Assembly (NCBI GenBank): GCA_958354085.1
Contig: CATWUX010000125.1
Span: 1-6,866, forward strand
Length of the DNA: 6,866 nucleotides
Source: an uncultured Oscillospiraceae bacterium
GTDB lineage: Bacteria > Bacillota > Clostridia > Oscillospirales > Acutalibacteraceae
Reading direction: 5' to 3'
The notes below the pieces were generated by a model, which was not told the origin of the DNA, made no database searches, and saw only the letters and a program-made list of their open reading frames with translations. Positions 1 to 6,866 of the stretch are shown here, one piece after another; the stretch's first letter is position 1, and every line of letters starts with the position of its first letter. The position numbers and the translations under genes were made by a program.

Positions 1-51
1 GGTAAGCATCTTTCCGATCGACACCCGGTGTAATGTTACAGGAGGTTTATT
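1..51 (+). promoter_or_regulatory. rplI leader with strong ribosome binding site; possible tail of an upstream gene
   Basis: AGGAGG at 40-45 lies 6 bases before the rplI ATG and is a near-ideal Shine-Dalgarno site. No convincing promoter is visible, so rplI is probably transcribed from further upstream. Two frames are open from the left edge: one ends at TAA 31-33 (last residues SDRHPV), the other at TGA 53-55, overlapping the rplI start as ATGA. Either could be the end of a preceding gene. In many Firmicutes a DHH-family phosphodiesterase (GdpP) precedes rplI, but these few residues do not allow that identification. Confidence 0.6.
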
Positions 52-492
52 ATGAAAGTAGTACTCAAGCAGGATGTAAAAGGACAGGGAAAAAAAGGAC
101 AGCTTGTGAATGTTTCGGACGGCTATGCGCGGAATTTTCTTCTTCCGCGCGGGCTCGCGATCGAAGCGGACGCACAGGCGATGAATGATTTGAAAAACAA
201 GGAAGAAGCCGCTCGGTTCCATGTGGAGCAGGATAAGAAAAACGCTTCGGATACAGCCAAGATATTGGAGGGCAAAACCCTGAAAATGACTGCGAAAGCG
301 GGACAGGGCGGCCGGCTTTTCGGTTCGGTTACCACCAAAGAAGTGGCGGAAGCGCTGAAAAATCAGTTCCAGGTCGAAGTGGACAAGCGGAAGATCGCCA
401 TGGCGGATATCAAGGCGTTCGGTTCTTATGAAGCGGAAATCAAGCTGTATCAGGGGATCTCCGCGAAAATCACCGTTATGGTCAGCGAATAA
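52..492 (+). CDS. rplI: Large ribosomal subunit protein bL9
   Basis: This 146-residue protein is a structural component of the 50S subunit. bL9 binds 23S rRNA near the L1 stalk through its N-terminal domain and projects its C-terminal domain away from the ribosome, where it influences reading-frame maintenance. The N-terminal domain (about residues 1-40) carries the family signature: the glycine-rich GQGKKG, then VNVSDGYARNFLLPRG at about 21-36. A charged helix follows (about 41-75), then the C-terminal domain with GGRLFGSVTTKEVAEAL and a final beta-rich stretch ending in TVMVSE. Length is close to the usual 147-150, so the gene looks complete. The ATG is fixed by AGGAGG 6 bases upstream and by alignment of MKVVL with the family N-terminus. 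dnaB follows after 30 bases, an arrangement common in Firmicutes. Confidence 0.97.
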   Translation: MKVVLKQDVKGQGKKGQLVNVSDGYARNFLLPRGLAIEADAQAMNDLKNKEEAARFHVEQDKKNASDTAKILEGKTLKMTAKAGQGGRLFGSVTTKEVAEALKNQFQVEVDKRKIAMADIKAFGSYEAEIKLYQGISAKITVMVSE

Positions 493-522
493 CCAACAGC
501 GGACCCGGAAAGGATAACCGAT

Positions 523-1876
<1,354 letters not shown>

Positions 1877-1887
<11 letters not shown>

Positions 1888-3253
1888 CGATGTAAAGCAA
1901 AAGGCCTTGTCTATTATTTGCCGAGAAAATATGCTGACGGCGGGAGATGCCGTGCTGGTGGGTTTGTCCGGCGGTGCGGATTCTATGACGCTGCTGCATG
2001 TTCTTCTTGAGCTGCGAGACGAACTGGGGCTGGGCCGCGTGGCGGCTGCGCACGTCAACCACGGCTTGCGCGGCGAGGAAGCGGCGCGGGACGAGCAGTT
2101 TGTACAGCAATATTGTGCCGCACATGAGGTGCCGCTGTTTCTATGCCATGCGGATGTCGCGGCTGCCGCGCAGGCGGCAGGGCAAGGAATCGAAGAGACC
2201 GGCCGGCAGATCCGTTATGCTTTTTTTGAAGAAACGGCGGAAAAAAACGGCTTTACACGTATCGCTACCGCGCATACGCGCAGCGATGTGACGGAAACGA
2301 TATTGCTGCATATGGTGCGCGGCTGCGGCTTGCAGGGAATAAGCGGTATTTCACCGACGCGCGGGCAGATCATTCGCCCATTGCTGGATTGCACACGAGC
2401 GGAAATCGAGACATATTGCGCGGAACAAAAGCTGGCGTATGTGACCGACTCTACGAACACCGATACCGTTTATGCGCGCAATCGCCTTCGCCACTGTGTA
2501 GTTTCGGAACTTTACAGAATCAATCCGCAGATAGAAGAAGCGTTTGCCCGTTTGGCCGGTACTGCTCGAAGAGATGCCGCCTGCTTGCAGGAGTTTGCAC
2601 AGCGCGCATTGGAGCAAGTGCGTTCGCCGGAGGGGAAAGCGGGGCGATACGACCGAAAGCAGCTTGGAAAACTGCCCGAAGCGATCGCCGTTCGCGTGCT
2701 TATGTTGGCCGCCGAAGAAAGCGGAGCAACGGGCTGTGAAGACCGTCATGCCGAAGCCCTGCTGCAGCTGCGGGAGGCCGAGGGCGCTGTGACGTTGCCG
2801 GGCAACATCATTGCCCGCACAAACGGTCAGCTTTTGCAGATCGAACCGTGTTTGGCACCGCCGGAATCGTTTTCGTTTTTAGCGCTGTCCGGCTCGCGTT
2901 ATGAGATCGCAGGCAGCACCTATGTGTTCGAGATCCTTTCACGCGAAAAATTTGAATTTCAAAAGAAAATTCACAAAATATTATTAAAAAATGCATTTAA
3001 CTATGATAAGATAGAGGGCAATATAAGGATAGAGAACCGTCAACCGGGTGATGCTTTCCATCCGGCGGGGCGCGGTGTTGGCAAAACGCTGAAAAAACTG
3101 TTTAACGAAGCGAAACTCCCGGAACAACAGCGGGCCTCCACGCCGATCTTACGGGACGAACAAGGAATCGTGCTGGTGTACGATTTTGGCTGTGATAAGC
3201 GGGTTGCGGTAGACAATGCGGCAACGCAAATCGCGGTTTTCTATTCGGTATAA
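1877..3253 (+). CDS. tilS: tRNA(Ile2) lysidine synthetase TilS
   Basis: This 458-residue enzyme uses ATP and lysine to convert cytidine 34 of the CAU-anticodon tRNA(Ile2) to lysidine. The tRNA then reads AUA and is charged with isoleucine rather than methionine; the function is essential in most bacteria. The N-terminal PP-loop ATPase domain (about 23-210) has SGGADS at 31-36, AAHVNHGLRGEEA around His59-Ala69, TAHTRSDVTET at 131-141 and the family segment DSTNTDTVYARNRLRH at 191-206. A middle tRNA-binding region follows. The C-terminal TilS domain (about 380-452) has NRQPGDAFHPAG with PGD at 390-392, then GKTLKKLFNEAKLP. Length fits the long Firmicute form. It overlaps dnaB by 11 bases. Codons for residues 355-386 are strikingly AT-rich, with several ATA and TTA. 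hpt follows after 49 bases; the two are not fused. Confidence 0.95.
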
Positions 3254-3285
3254 TCGAATAATCAGTTTCACGAAAGGGCGAATAT

Positions 3286-3302
3286 AGGAAGGGGATTGAG
3301 GA
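3286..3302 (+). promoter_or_regulatory. Ribosome binding region of hpt with two adjacent ATG choices
   Basis: AGGAAGGGG at 3286-3294 lies 8 bases before ATG 3303, and a second purine run, GAGGA at 3298-3302, directly touches it. An in-frame ATG follows at once (3306). The spacing of the first purine run favours 3303, but the choice changes the protein by only one methionine. Confidence 0.55.
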
Positions 3303-3851
3303 ATGATGAGTATACATAGTGATATTGGGGAAATTTTGTATACGGAAGAACAATTGGCAGAAATCACAGCGGGTATTGGCAAGCGAATCAGTGAAGACTA
3401 TAAGGACAAGAATTTGTTTATGGTCAGCGTCCTGAAGGGTTCGCTCATTTTCATGGCAGATCTGATGCGGGCGATCGATATTCCGTGTTCGATCGACTTT
3501 TTGTCGGTTTCCAGCTACGGCAACGGCACCACGACCTCCGGTGCGGTTCGGATCCTGAAGGATCTGGATTGCTCGCTGGAAGGAAAAGATATTCTGGTAG
3601 TAGAGGATATTCTGGATTCCGGGGTAACGCTGTCGTTCCTGATGAAAAATTTGTCTGCGCGGAATCCGGCCAGCATCCGGTTGTGCACGTTGCTGGACAA
3701 GCCGGAGCGCCGCCGAGTGGCTATTACACCGGATTATGTCGGAGCGGTCGTACCGGATAAGTTCATTGTCGGTTACGGATTAGATTACGCGGAGAAATAC
3801 CGGAACCTGCCGTACATCGGTGTATTGAAACCGGAAATTTATGCGGAGTAA
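3303..3851 (+). CDS. hpt: Hypoxanthine phosphoribosyltransferase
   Basis: This 182-residue cytoplasmic purine salvage enzyme transfers the phosphoribosyl group of PRPP to hypoxanthine, and usually guanine, giving IMP or GMP. The type I phosphoribosyltransferase signature VVEDILDSGVTL is at 99-110, with the acidic pair Glu101-Asp102 and a phosphate-binding loop at DSGVT. The early segment MVSVLKGSLIFMADL (about 40-54) contains the LKG PPi-binding loop. The flexible-loop region SVSSYGNGTTTSG is at about 70-82. The purine-recognition segment VPDKFIVGYGLDYAEKYRNLPY begins at residue 150, with Lys153 expected to contact the base. Length is normal for bacterial HPRT (about 175-185). It ends in tandem stops, TAA then TAG. 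The position between tilS and ftsH is widely conserved in Firmicutes. Preference for hypoxanthine over guanine cannot be read from the sequence. Confidence 0.96.
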   Translation: MMSIHSDIGEILYTEEQLAEITAGIGKRISEDYKDKNLFMVSVLKGSLIFMADLMRAIDIPCSIDFLSVSSYGNGTTTSGAVRILKDLDCSLEGKDILVVEDILDSGVTLSFLMKNLSARNPASIRLCTLLDKPERRRVAITPDYVGAVVPDKFIVGYGLDYAEKYRNLPYIGVLKPEIYAE

Positions 3852-3887
3852 TAGGAAAACGCGCGAGTGCCGATAGCTGGTGTTCGC

Positions 3888-3894
3888 AGAGGAG
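3888..3894 (+). promoter_or_regulatory. Ribosome binding site deciding the TTG start of ftsH
   Basis: AGAGGAG ends 9 bases before TTG 3904. Reading upstream in the ftsH frame, a TGA stop occurs at 3895-3897 and no ATG or GTG lies between it and the TTG, so an upstream start is excluded. Starting at TTG gives a short polar N-terminus directly before the first membrane helix, as expected for the family. Confidence 0.75.
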
Positions 3895-3903
3895 TGAATA
3901 TTT

Positions 3904-5856
3904 TTGGAATCCAATAATCATGACTTTAGCAAAACCATTCGCAACATTGGCCTGTTTGTCGGTCTGCCTTTGCTGTGCTTTATCGGCATTTGGTTGTTGT
4001 TCAGCAACCGCTCGACTTCGCCCGGAAAAACTTACTCCGATTATCTGGCGTATTTTCAGAATAATCAGGTAGAAAAATTCGAGCTGAATTTGGGCAACGG
4101 CAATTTGGTTATCCAATTGCGGGAAGAATTCCGTACCGATGTCAACAACGACGGGAAGATCGACGACAGAGACCTCATCAAATATTCCGTGCCGAGTACG
4201 GATATCTTTTTGGATGATGTACGTAAGCTGATCGAAAAAGGTACGGTTACGGATGTGACGTACGAGTATATCCGCGTCAGTCAATGGCCGCTGCTGATCA
4301 ATATGCTGCCTATGGTGCTGATCGTCGTTTTCTTTGTGGCGATGTTTATCATGATGCGCCGCTCGTTCTCCGCCATGGACGGCGGTAAAGCGATGGGCTT
4401 CGGTAAAGCACGCATCAAGCAGCCGGTTGACGAAAAGCGCAAGACGACGTTCGCGGATGTTGCCGGCGCGGATGAGGAAAAGGAGGAGCTGCGCGAAATC
4501 GTGGACTTCCTCAAATCGCCGAAAAAGTTTAAGGAACTGGGGGCGCGCGTGCCGAAAGGCGTTTTGCTCGTAGGCCCTCCCGGTACCGGTAAAACCTTGC
4601 TGGCCCGTGCGGTCGCCGGGGAAGCGGGTGTGCCGTTTTTCTCGATTTCCGGTTCGGACTTTGTCGAAATGTACGTTGGCGTCGGTGCGTCGCGTGTGCG
4701 CGACCTGTTCGATCAGGCGAAGAAAAACTCCCCTTGCATTATTTTCATTGATGAAATCGACGCGGTTGGCCGCCAGCGCGGCGCGGGCTTGGGCGGCGGT
4801 CACGATGAACGAGAGCAGACGCTTAACCAGTTGCTGGTGGAGATGGACGGTTTCGGCGCCAACGAAGGCGTTATTATGATCGCGGCAACCAACCGCCCGG
4901 ATATTCTGGATCCCGCCTTGATGCGTCCCGGACGATTTGACCGCCAGATCGTGGTGAATTATCCCGATGTCAAAGGGCGCGAGGAGATTTTGAAGGTGCA
5001 CGCGCGCGGCAAGCCGCTTGCGCCGGATGTGGAACTTTCGGTGATCGCCAAATCCACTGCCGGATTTACCGGTGCGGATCTGGAAAATCTGCTGAATGAG
5101 GCGGCTTTGCTCGCGGCACGAAAGAATTATCATTCGATTACGATGCCGGAAATCGAGGAAGCGACTATCAAGGTGGTCATGGGTACCGAAAAACGCAGCC
5201 ACGTGATCAGCGATAAAGATAAGCGTATTACGGCTTATCATGAAGCCGGCCATGCCGTCGTCGCGTACTATTCGCCGACGCAGGATCCGGTGCATCAGAT
5301 TTCCATTATCCCGCGCGGCATGGCGGCCGGTTATACCATGAGCCTGCCGGAGCAGGATAATGCGCATCGGATGAAGACCAAGATGCTGGAGGATATTCAG
5401 ACACTGCTGGGCGGTCGTGTGGCGGAATCGCTGATTATCGGCGACATCTCCACCGGCGCTTCCAACGATATCGAACGTGCAACGGAAACGGCACGGCAGA
5501 TGGTGACGAAATATGGTATGAGCGACGCGCTCGGGCCGATTCTGTTTGGCACGTCCGATTCTAACGAAGTGTTCCTTGGCCGTGATTTCGGTCATCAGCG
5601 GAATTATTCAGAGGAGGTTGCCGCGCAGATCGATAAGGAAGTAGCCTCGATTATCCGCCACGCCTATGACGAAACCACCCGTAAGCTCACGGAGCATACG
5701 GATAAGCTGCATGAAGTGGCGCAATATCTGATCCAAAACGAAAAGATGGATGGCGAGCAATTCCTACAGATTATGAATGGTACGCTCGTTCCGGAAGACA
5801 AAAACGAAACGGATACGGCCGTTTCGACCGAATTGCCGACGGAAACACAGCCATAA
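3904..5856 (+). CDS. ftsH: ATP-dependent membrane zinc metalloprotease FtsH
   Basis: This 650-residue protein is a membrane-anchored hexameric AAA+ protease that extracts and degrades misassembled membrane proteins and selected cytosolic regulators. TM1 is at about 15-33, an extracytoplasmic domain at 34-127, TM2 at about 129-151, and the rest is cytoplasmic. The AAA domain has Walker A GPPGTGKT (224-231, Lys230), the pore-loop segment FVEMYVG (253-259), Walker B FIDEID (Asp283, Glu284) and the second region of homology with Arg341 and Arg344. The protease domain has HEAGH at 446-450, with Glu447 catalytic, and Asp522 in SNDIERA as the likely third zinc ligand. A low-complexity acidic, Thr-rich tail ends the protein. 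An unusual DVNNDGKIDDRD loop (79-90) lies in the extracytoplasmic domain, which looks longer than in E. coli. The start is TTG. No clear promoter precedes it, so it is probably co-transcribed with tilS and hpt. Confidence 0.97.
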   Translation: MESNNHDFSKTIRNIGLFVGLPLLCFIGIWLLFSNRSTSPGKTYSDYLAYFQNNQVEKFELNLGNGNLVIQLREEFRTDVNNDGKIDDRDLIKYSVPSTDIFLDDVRKLIEKGTVTDVTYEYIRVSQWPLLINMLPMVLIVVFFVAMFIMMRRSFSAMDGGKAMGFGKARIKQPVDEKRKTTFADVAGADEEKEELREIVDFLKSPKKFKELGARVPKGVLLVGPPGTGKTLLARAVAGEAGVPFFSISGSDFVEMYVGVGASRVRDLFDQAKKNSPCIIFIDEIDAVGRQRGAGLGGGHDEREQTLNQLLVEMDGFGANEGVIMIAATNRPDILDPALMRPGRFDRQIVVNYPDVKGREEILKVHARGKPLAPDVELSVIAKSTAGFTGADLENLLNEAALLAARKNYHSITMPEIEEATIKVVMGTEKRSHVISDKDKRITAYHEAGHAVVAYYSPTQDPVHQISIIPRGMAAGYTMSLPEQDNAHRMKTKMLEDIQTLLGGRVAESLIIGDISTGASNDIERATETARQMVTKYGMSDALGPILFGTSDSNEVFLGRDFGHQRNYSEEVAAQIDKEVASIIRHAYDETTRKLTEHTDKLHEVAQYLIQNEKMDGEQFLQIMNGTLVPEDKNETDTAVSTELPTETQP

Positions 5857-5862
5857 AAGCAC

Positions 5863-5902
5863 AAAGAGAAACACCGTCACATTGGTGGCGGTGTTTCTCT
5901 TT
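5863..5902 (+). terminator. Hairpin terminator after ftsH
   Basis: A perfect 14-base inverted repeat (AAAGAGAAACACCG at 5863-5876, complement at 5889-5902) extends inward by four more pairs, one of them G-U, leaving the tetraloop ATTG at 5881-5884. It begins 6 bases after the ftsH stop. The right arm is T-rich (TTTCTCTTT) but is followed by AAAAATTA rather than a clean T-run, so the terminating U-rich segment forms part of the stem. It separates the housekeeping operon from the flavodiiron gene. Function is inferred from position and stem strength. Confidence 0.85.
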
Positions 5903-5913
5903 AAAAATTATAC

Positions 5914-5979
5914 GAATTTTCAAAAGAACCGCCGGTAGATTTGTGATTGTATACTTAATTGGTATACTTTTGAAAATTC
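5914..5979 (+). repeat. 13-base perfect inverted repeat in the flavodiiron gene leader
   Basis: GAATTTTCAAAAG at 5914-5926 is matched exactly by its reverse complement CTTTTGAAAATTC at 5967-5979, with 40 bases between. Pairing stops at the next base on both sides. Each arm also contains the near-palindrome TTTTCAAAA. It may be a pair of regulator binding sites or a long stem in a leader transcript; the sequence does not decide between these. Confidence 0.6.
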
Positions 5980-6010
5980 TTCTTTTTTTCCGTAGATTTT
6001 GTGATATACT
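5935..6010 (+). repeat. Imperfect direct repeat containing promoter-like TATACT
   Basis: Copy one (5935-5955) reads GTAGATTT, GTGAT, TGT, ATACT. Copy two (5992-6010) reads GTAGATTTT, GTGAT, ATACT. They share 18 bases in order and differ by a one-base and a three-base length change. The copies start 57 bases apart. Both contain TTGTGA and TATACT, so the unit may be a duplicated promoter or operator. Confidence 0.5.
5999..6010 (+). promoter_or_regulatory. Probable extended -10 promoter of the flavodiiron gene
   Basis: TGATATACT at 6002-6010 is a TGN-extended -10 hexamer (TATACT, five of six to consensus) placed so that transcription would start near 6017, about 27 bases before the ATG. No good -35 hexamer lies 16-18 bases upstream, which extended -10 promoters tolerate. 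Alternatives are TTGAAA at 5970-5975 with TAGATT at 5993-5998 (17-base spacer), and TATACT at 5963-5968 with TTGTGA at 5941-5946 (16-base spacer). More than one start may be used. Confidence 0.45.
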
Positions 6011-6043
6011 ATATTCATAGACTTCAAAAGGGAGGACTCCAAA

Positions 6044-6866
6044 ATGGGCAAGCAATTGACGGAAAAAGTGACTTGGGTTGGCAAAGTGGACTGGGAACTG
6101 AAACGTTTTCATGGTGACGAATTTTCAACGCACCGCGGTTCATCTTATAATGCATATTTGATTCGCGATGAAAAAACGATATTGGTAGATACCGTCTGGC
6201 GGCCGTATGATGACGAGTTCGTGGAAAAGCTCAAACAGGAGGTCGATTTGCATACGATCGACGCCATTGTTGTCAACCATGGCGAAGTGGATCACAGCGG
6301 CTCGCTGCCGGCGCTAATGCGGGAAATTCCGAATACGCCGATCTATTGTACGGCGAACGGCGCACGTCTGCTTAAGGGACATTATCATGAGGAATGGAAT
6401 TTCGTGACGGTAAAAACAGGGGATACGCTGAACATCGGCGAAAGCACCTTGACGTTTATCGAAGCGCCGATGCTGCATTGGCCGGATACCATGTTTACCT
6501 ATATGAGCGGCGAAAATATTCTGTTCAGTAACGATGGATTTGGCCAGCATTATGCCACGGAATCGCTCTATAACGACGCGGTGGACAATGCCGAGCTGTA
6601 TGCCGAAGCAATGAAATATTATGCCAATATCCTCAATCCGTTCAACCCGATGGTCAAACGCAAGCTCGCGGAAATTCTGGGCATGAATTTACCGATTTCG
6701 ATGATCTGCCCGAGCCATGGCGTGTTGTGGCGGAACAATCCTATGCAGATCGTGGAGAAATATCAGCAGTGGTGCAGCGGATATGCGGAGAACCAGATCA
6801 GTATTCTATATGATACGATGTGGGAGTCCACCCGCAAAATGGCGGAAGCGATCGCAGAAGGCATCC
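6044..6866 (+). CDS. fprA: A-type flavodiiron protein (FprA family), cut by the window edge
   Basis: The first 274 codons are present with no stop before the edge. Flavodiiron proteins are cytoplasmic enzymes that reduce O2 to water or NO to N2O at a non-heme diiron site next to FMN, protecting anaerobes. The metallo-beta-lactamase-like domain (about 1-245) keeps every expected iron ligand: His79, Glu81 and Asp83 in HGEVDHSG, His145 in LHWPD, Asp164 in SNDGFGQH, and His225 in CPSHG. Flavodoxin-like sequence starts at about 250, with the FMN phosphate loop YDTMWEST at 256-263. Full-length class A proteins have about 390-410 residues, so roughly 120 or more are missing, and a C-terminal rubredoxin extension cannot be excluded. 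GGGAGG at 6030-6035 lies 8 bases before the ATG. The terminator and own promoter upstream make it a separate unit. O2 versus NO preference cannot be read here. Confidence 0.93.
   Translation, partial: MGKQLTEKVTWVGKVDWELKRFHGDEFSTHRGSSYNAYLIRDEKTILVDTVWRPYDDEFVEKLKQEVDLHTIDAIVVNHGEVDHSGSLPALMREIPNTPIYCTANGARLLKGHYHEEWNFVTVKTGDTLNIGESTLTFIEAPMLHWPDTMFTYMSGENILFSNDGFGQHYATESLYNDAVDNAELYAEAMKYYANILNPFNPMVKRKLAEILGMNLPISMICPSHGVLWRNNPMQIVEKYQQWCSGYAENQISILYDTMWESTRKMAEAIAEGI

Noticed and set aside
3249..3254. Perfect TATAAT overlapping the tilS stop codon, as a possible hpt promoter
   Set aside because: No -35-like hexamer occurs at 15-19 bases upstream and there is no TG extension; a chance hexamer is likely.
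3763..5595. Open frame of 610 codons on the minus strand, opposite ftsH and the end of hpt
   Set aside because: It lies antisense to two unmistakable genes, is rich in His, Arg and Gln as expected from the complement of their codon pattern, shows no recognisable domain, and has no supporting gene context.
5941..6004. Two TTGTGA sequences considered as Rex operators
   Set aside because: A Rex site needs an inverted partner (TCACAA) a few bases away; neither copy has one.

Overview
The window carries five consecutive plus-strand housekeeping genes, then a strong terminator-like hairpin and the first 274 codons of a sixth gene. The order is rplI, dnaB, tilS, hpt, ftsH, then a flavodiiron protein. 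All six lie on the plus strand and no minus-strand gene is convincing. The content suggests a Bacillota (Firmicutes) bacterium, most likely an anaerobic member of Clostridia or a neighbouring class. Support comes from the rplI-dnaB and tilS-hpt-ftsH linkage, strong purine-rich Shine-Dalgarno sites, GTG and TTG starts, a TilS with a clostridial-looking HTRSD variant, and an A-type flavoprotein typical of anaerobes. Base composition is roughly half GC by eye, higher than in classical clostridia. Species cannot be named from the sequence alone.

Layout: bases 1-51 are the leader of rplI and possibly the tail of an upstream gene. rplI (52-492) encodes ribosomal protein bL9 and dnaB (523-1887) the replicative helicase. 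tilS (1877-3253) encodes tRNA(Ile2) lysidine synthetase; it starts with GTG inside the end of dnaB. hpt (3303-3851) encodes hypoxanthine phosphoribosyltransferase. ftsH (3904-5856) starts with TTG and encodes the membrane AAA+ zinc protease. Gaps between these genes are 30, overlap, 49 and 52 bases, so they look like one transcription unit. A hairpin with an 18-pair stem at 5863-5902 closes it. The next gene begins at 6044 after an AT-rich leader with its own promoter-like elements and runs off the right edge.

The operon combines translation (bL9, TilS), replication (DnaB), purine salvage (Hpt) and membrane protein quality control (FtsH). In Bacillus subtilis TilS and HprT have been reported to act together as an activator of ftsH, so the tilS-hpt-ftsH adjacency may have regulatory meaning. 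The flavodiiron gene is a separate unit that probably reduces oxygen or nitric oxide.

I found no previously undescribed multigene system here. Most worth a second look are a complete dockerin/EF-hand-type calcium loop in the extracytoplasmic domain of FtsH, and a dense set of inverted and direct repeats in the 141 bases between the terminator and the flavodiiron start codon. A very AT-rich block inside tilS is a weaker curiosity.
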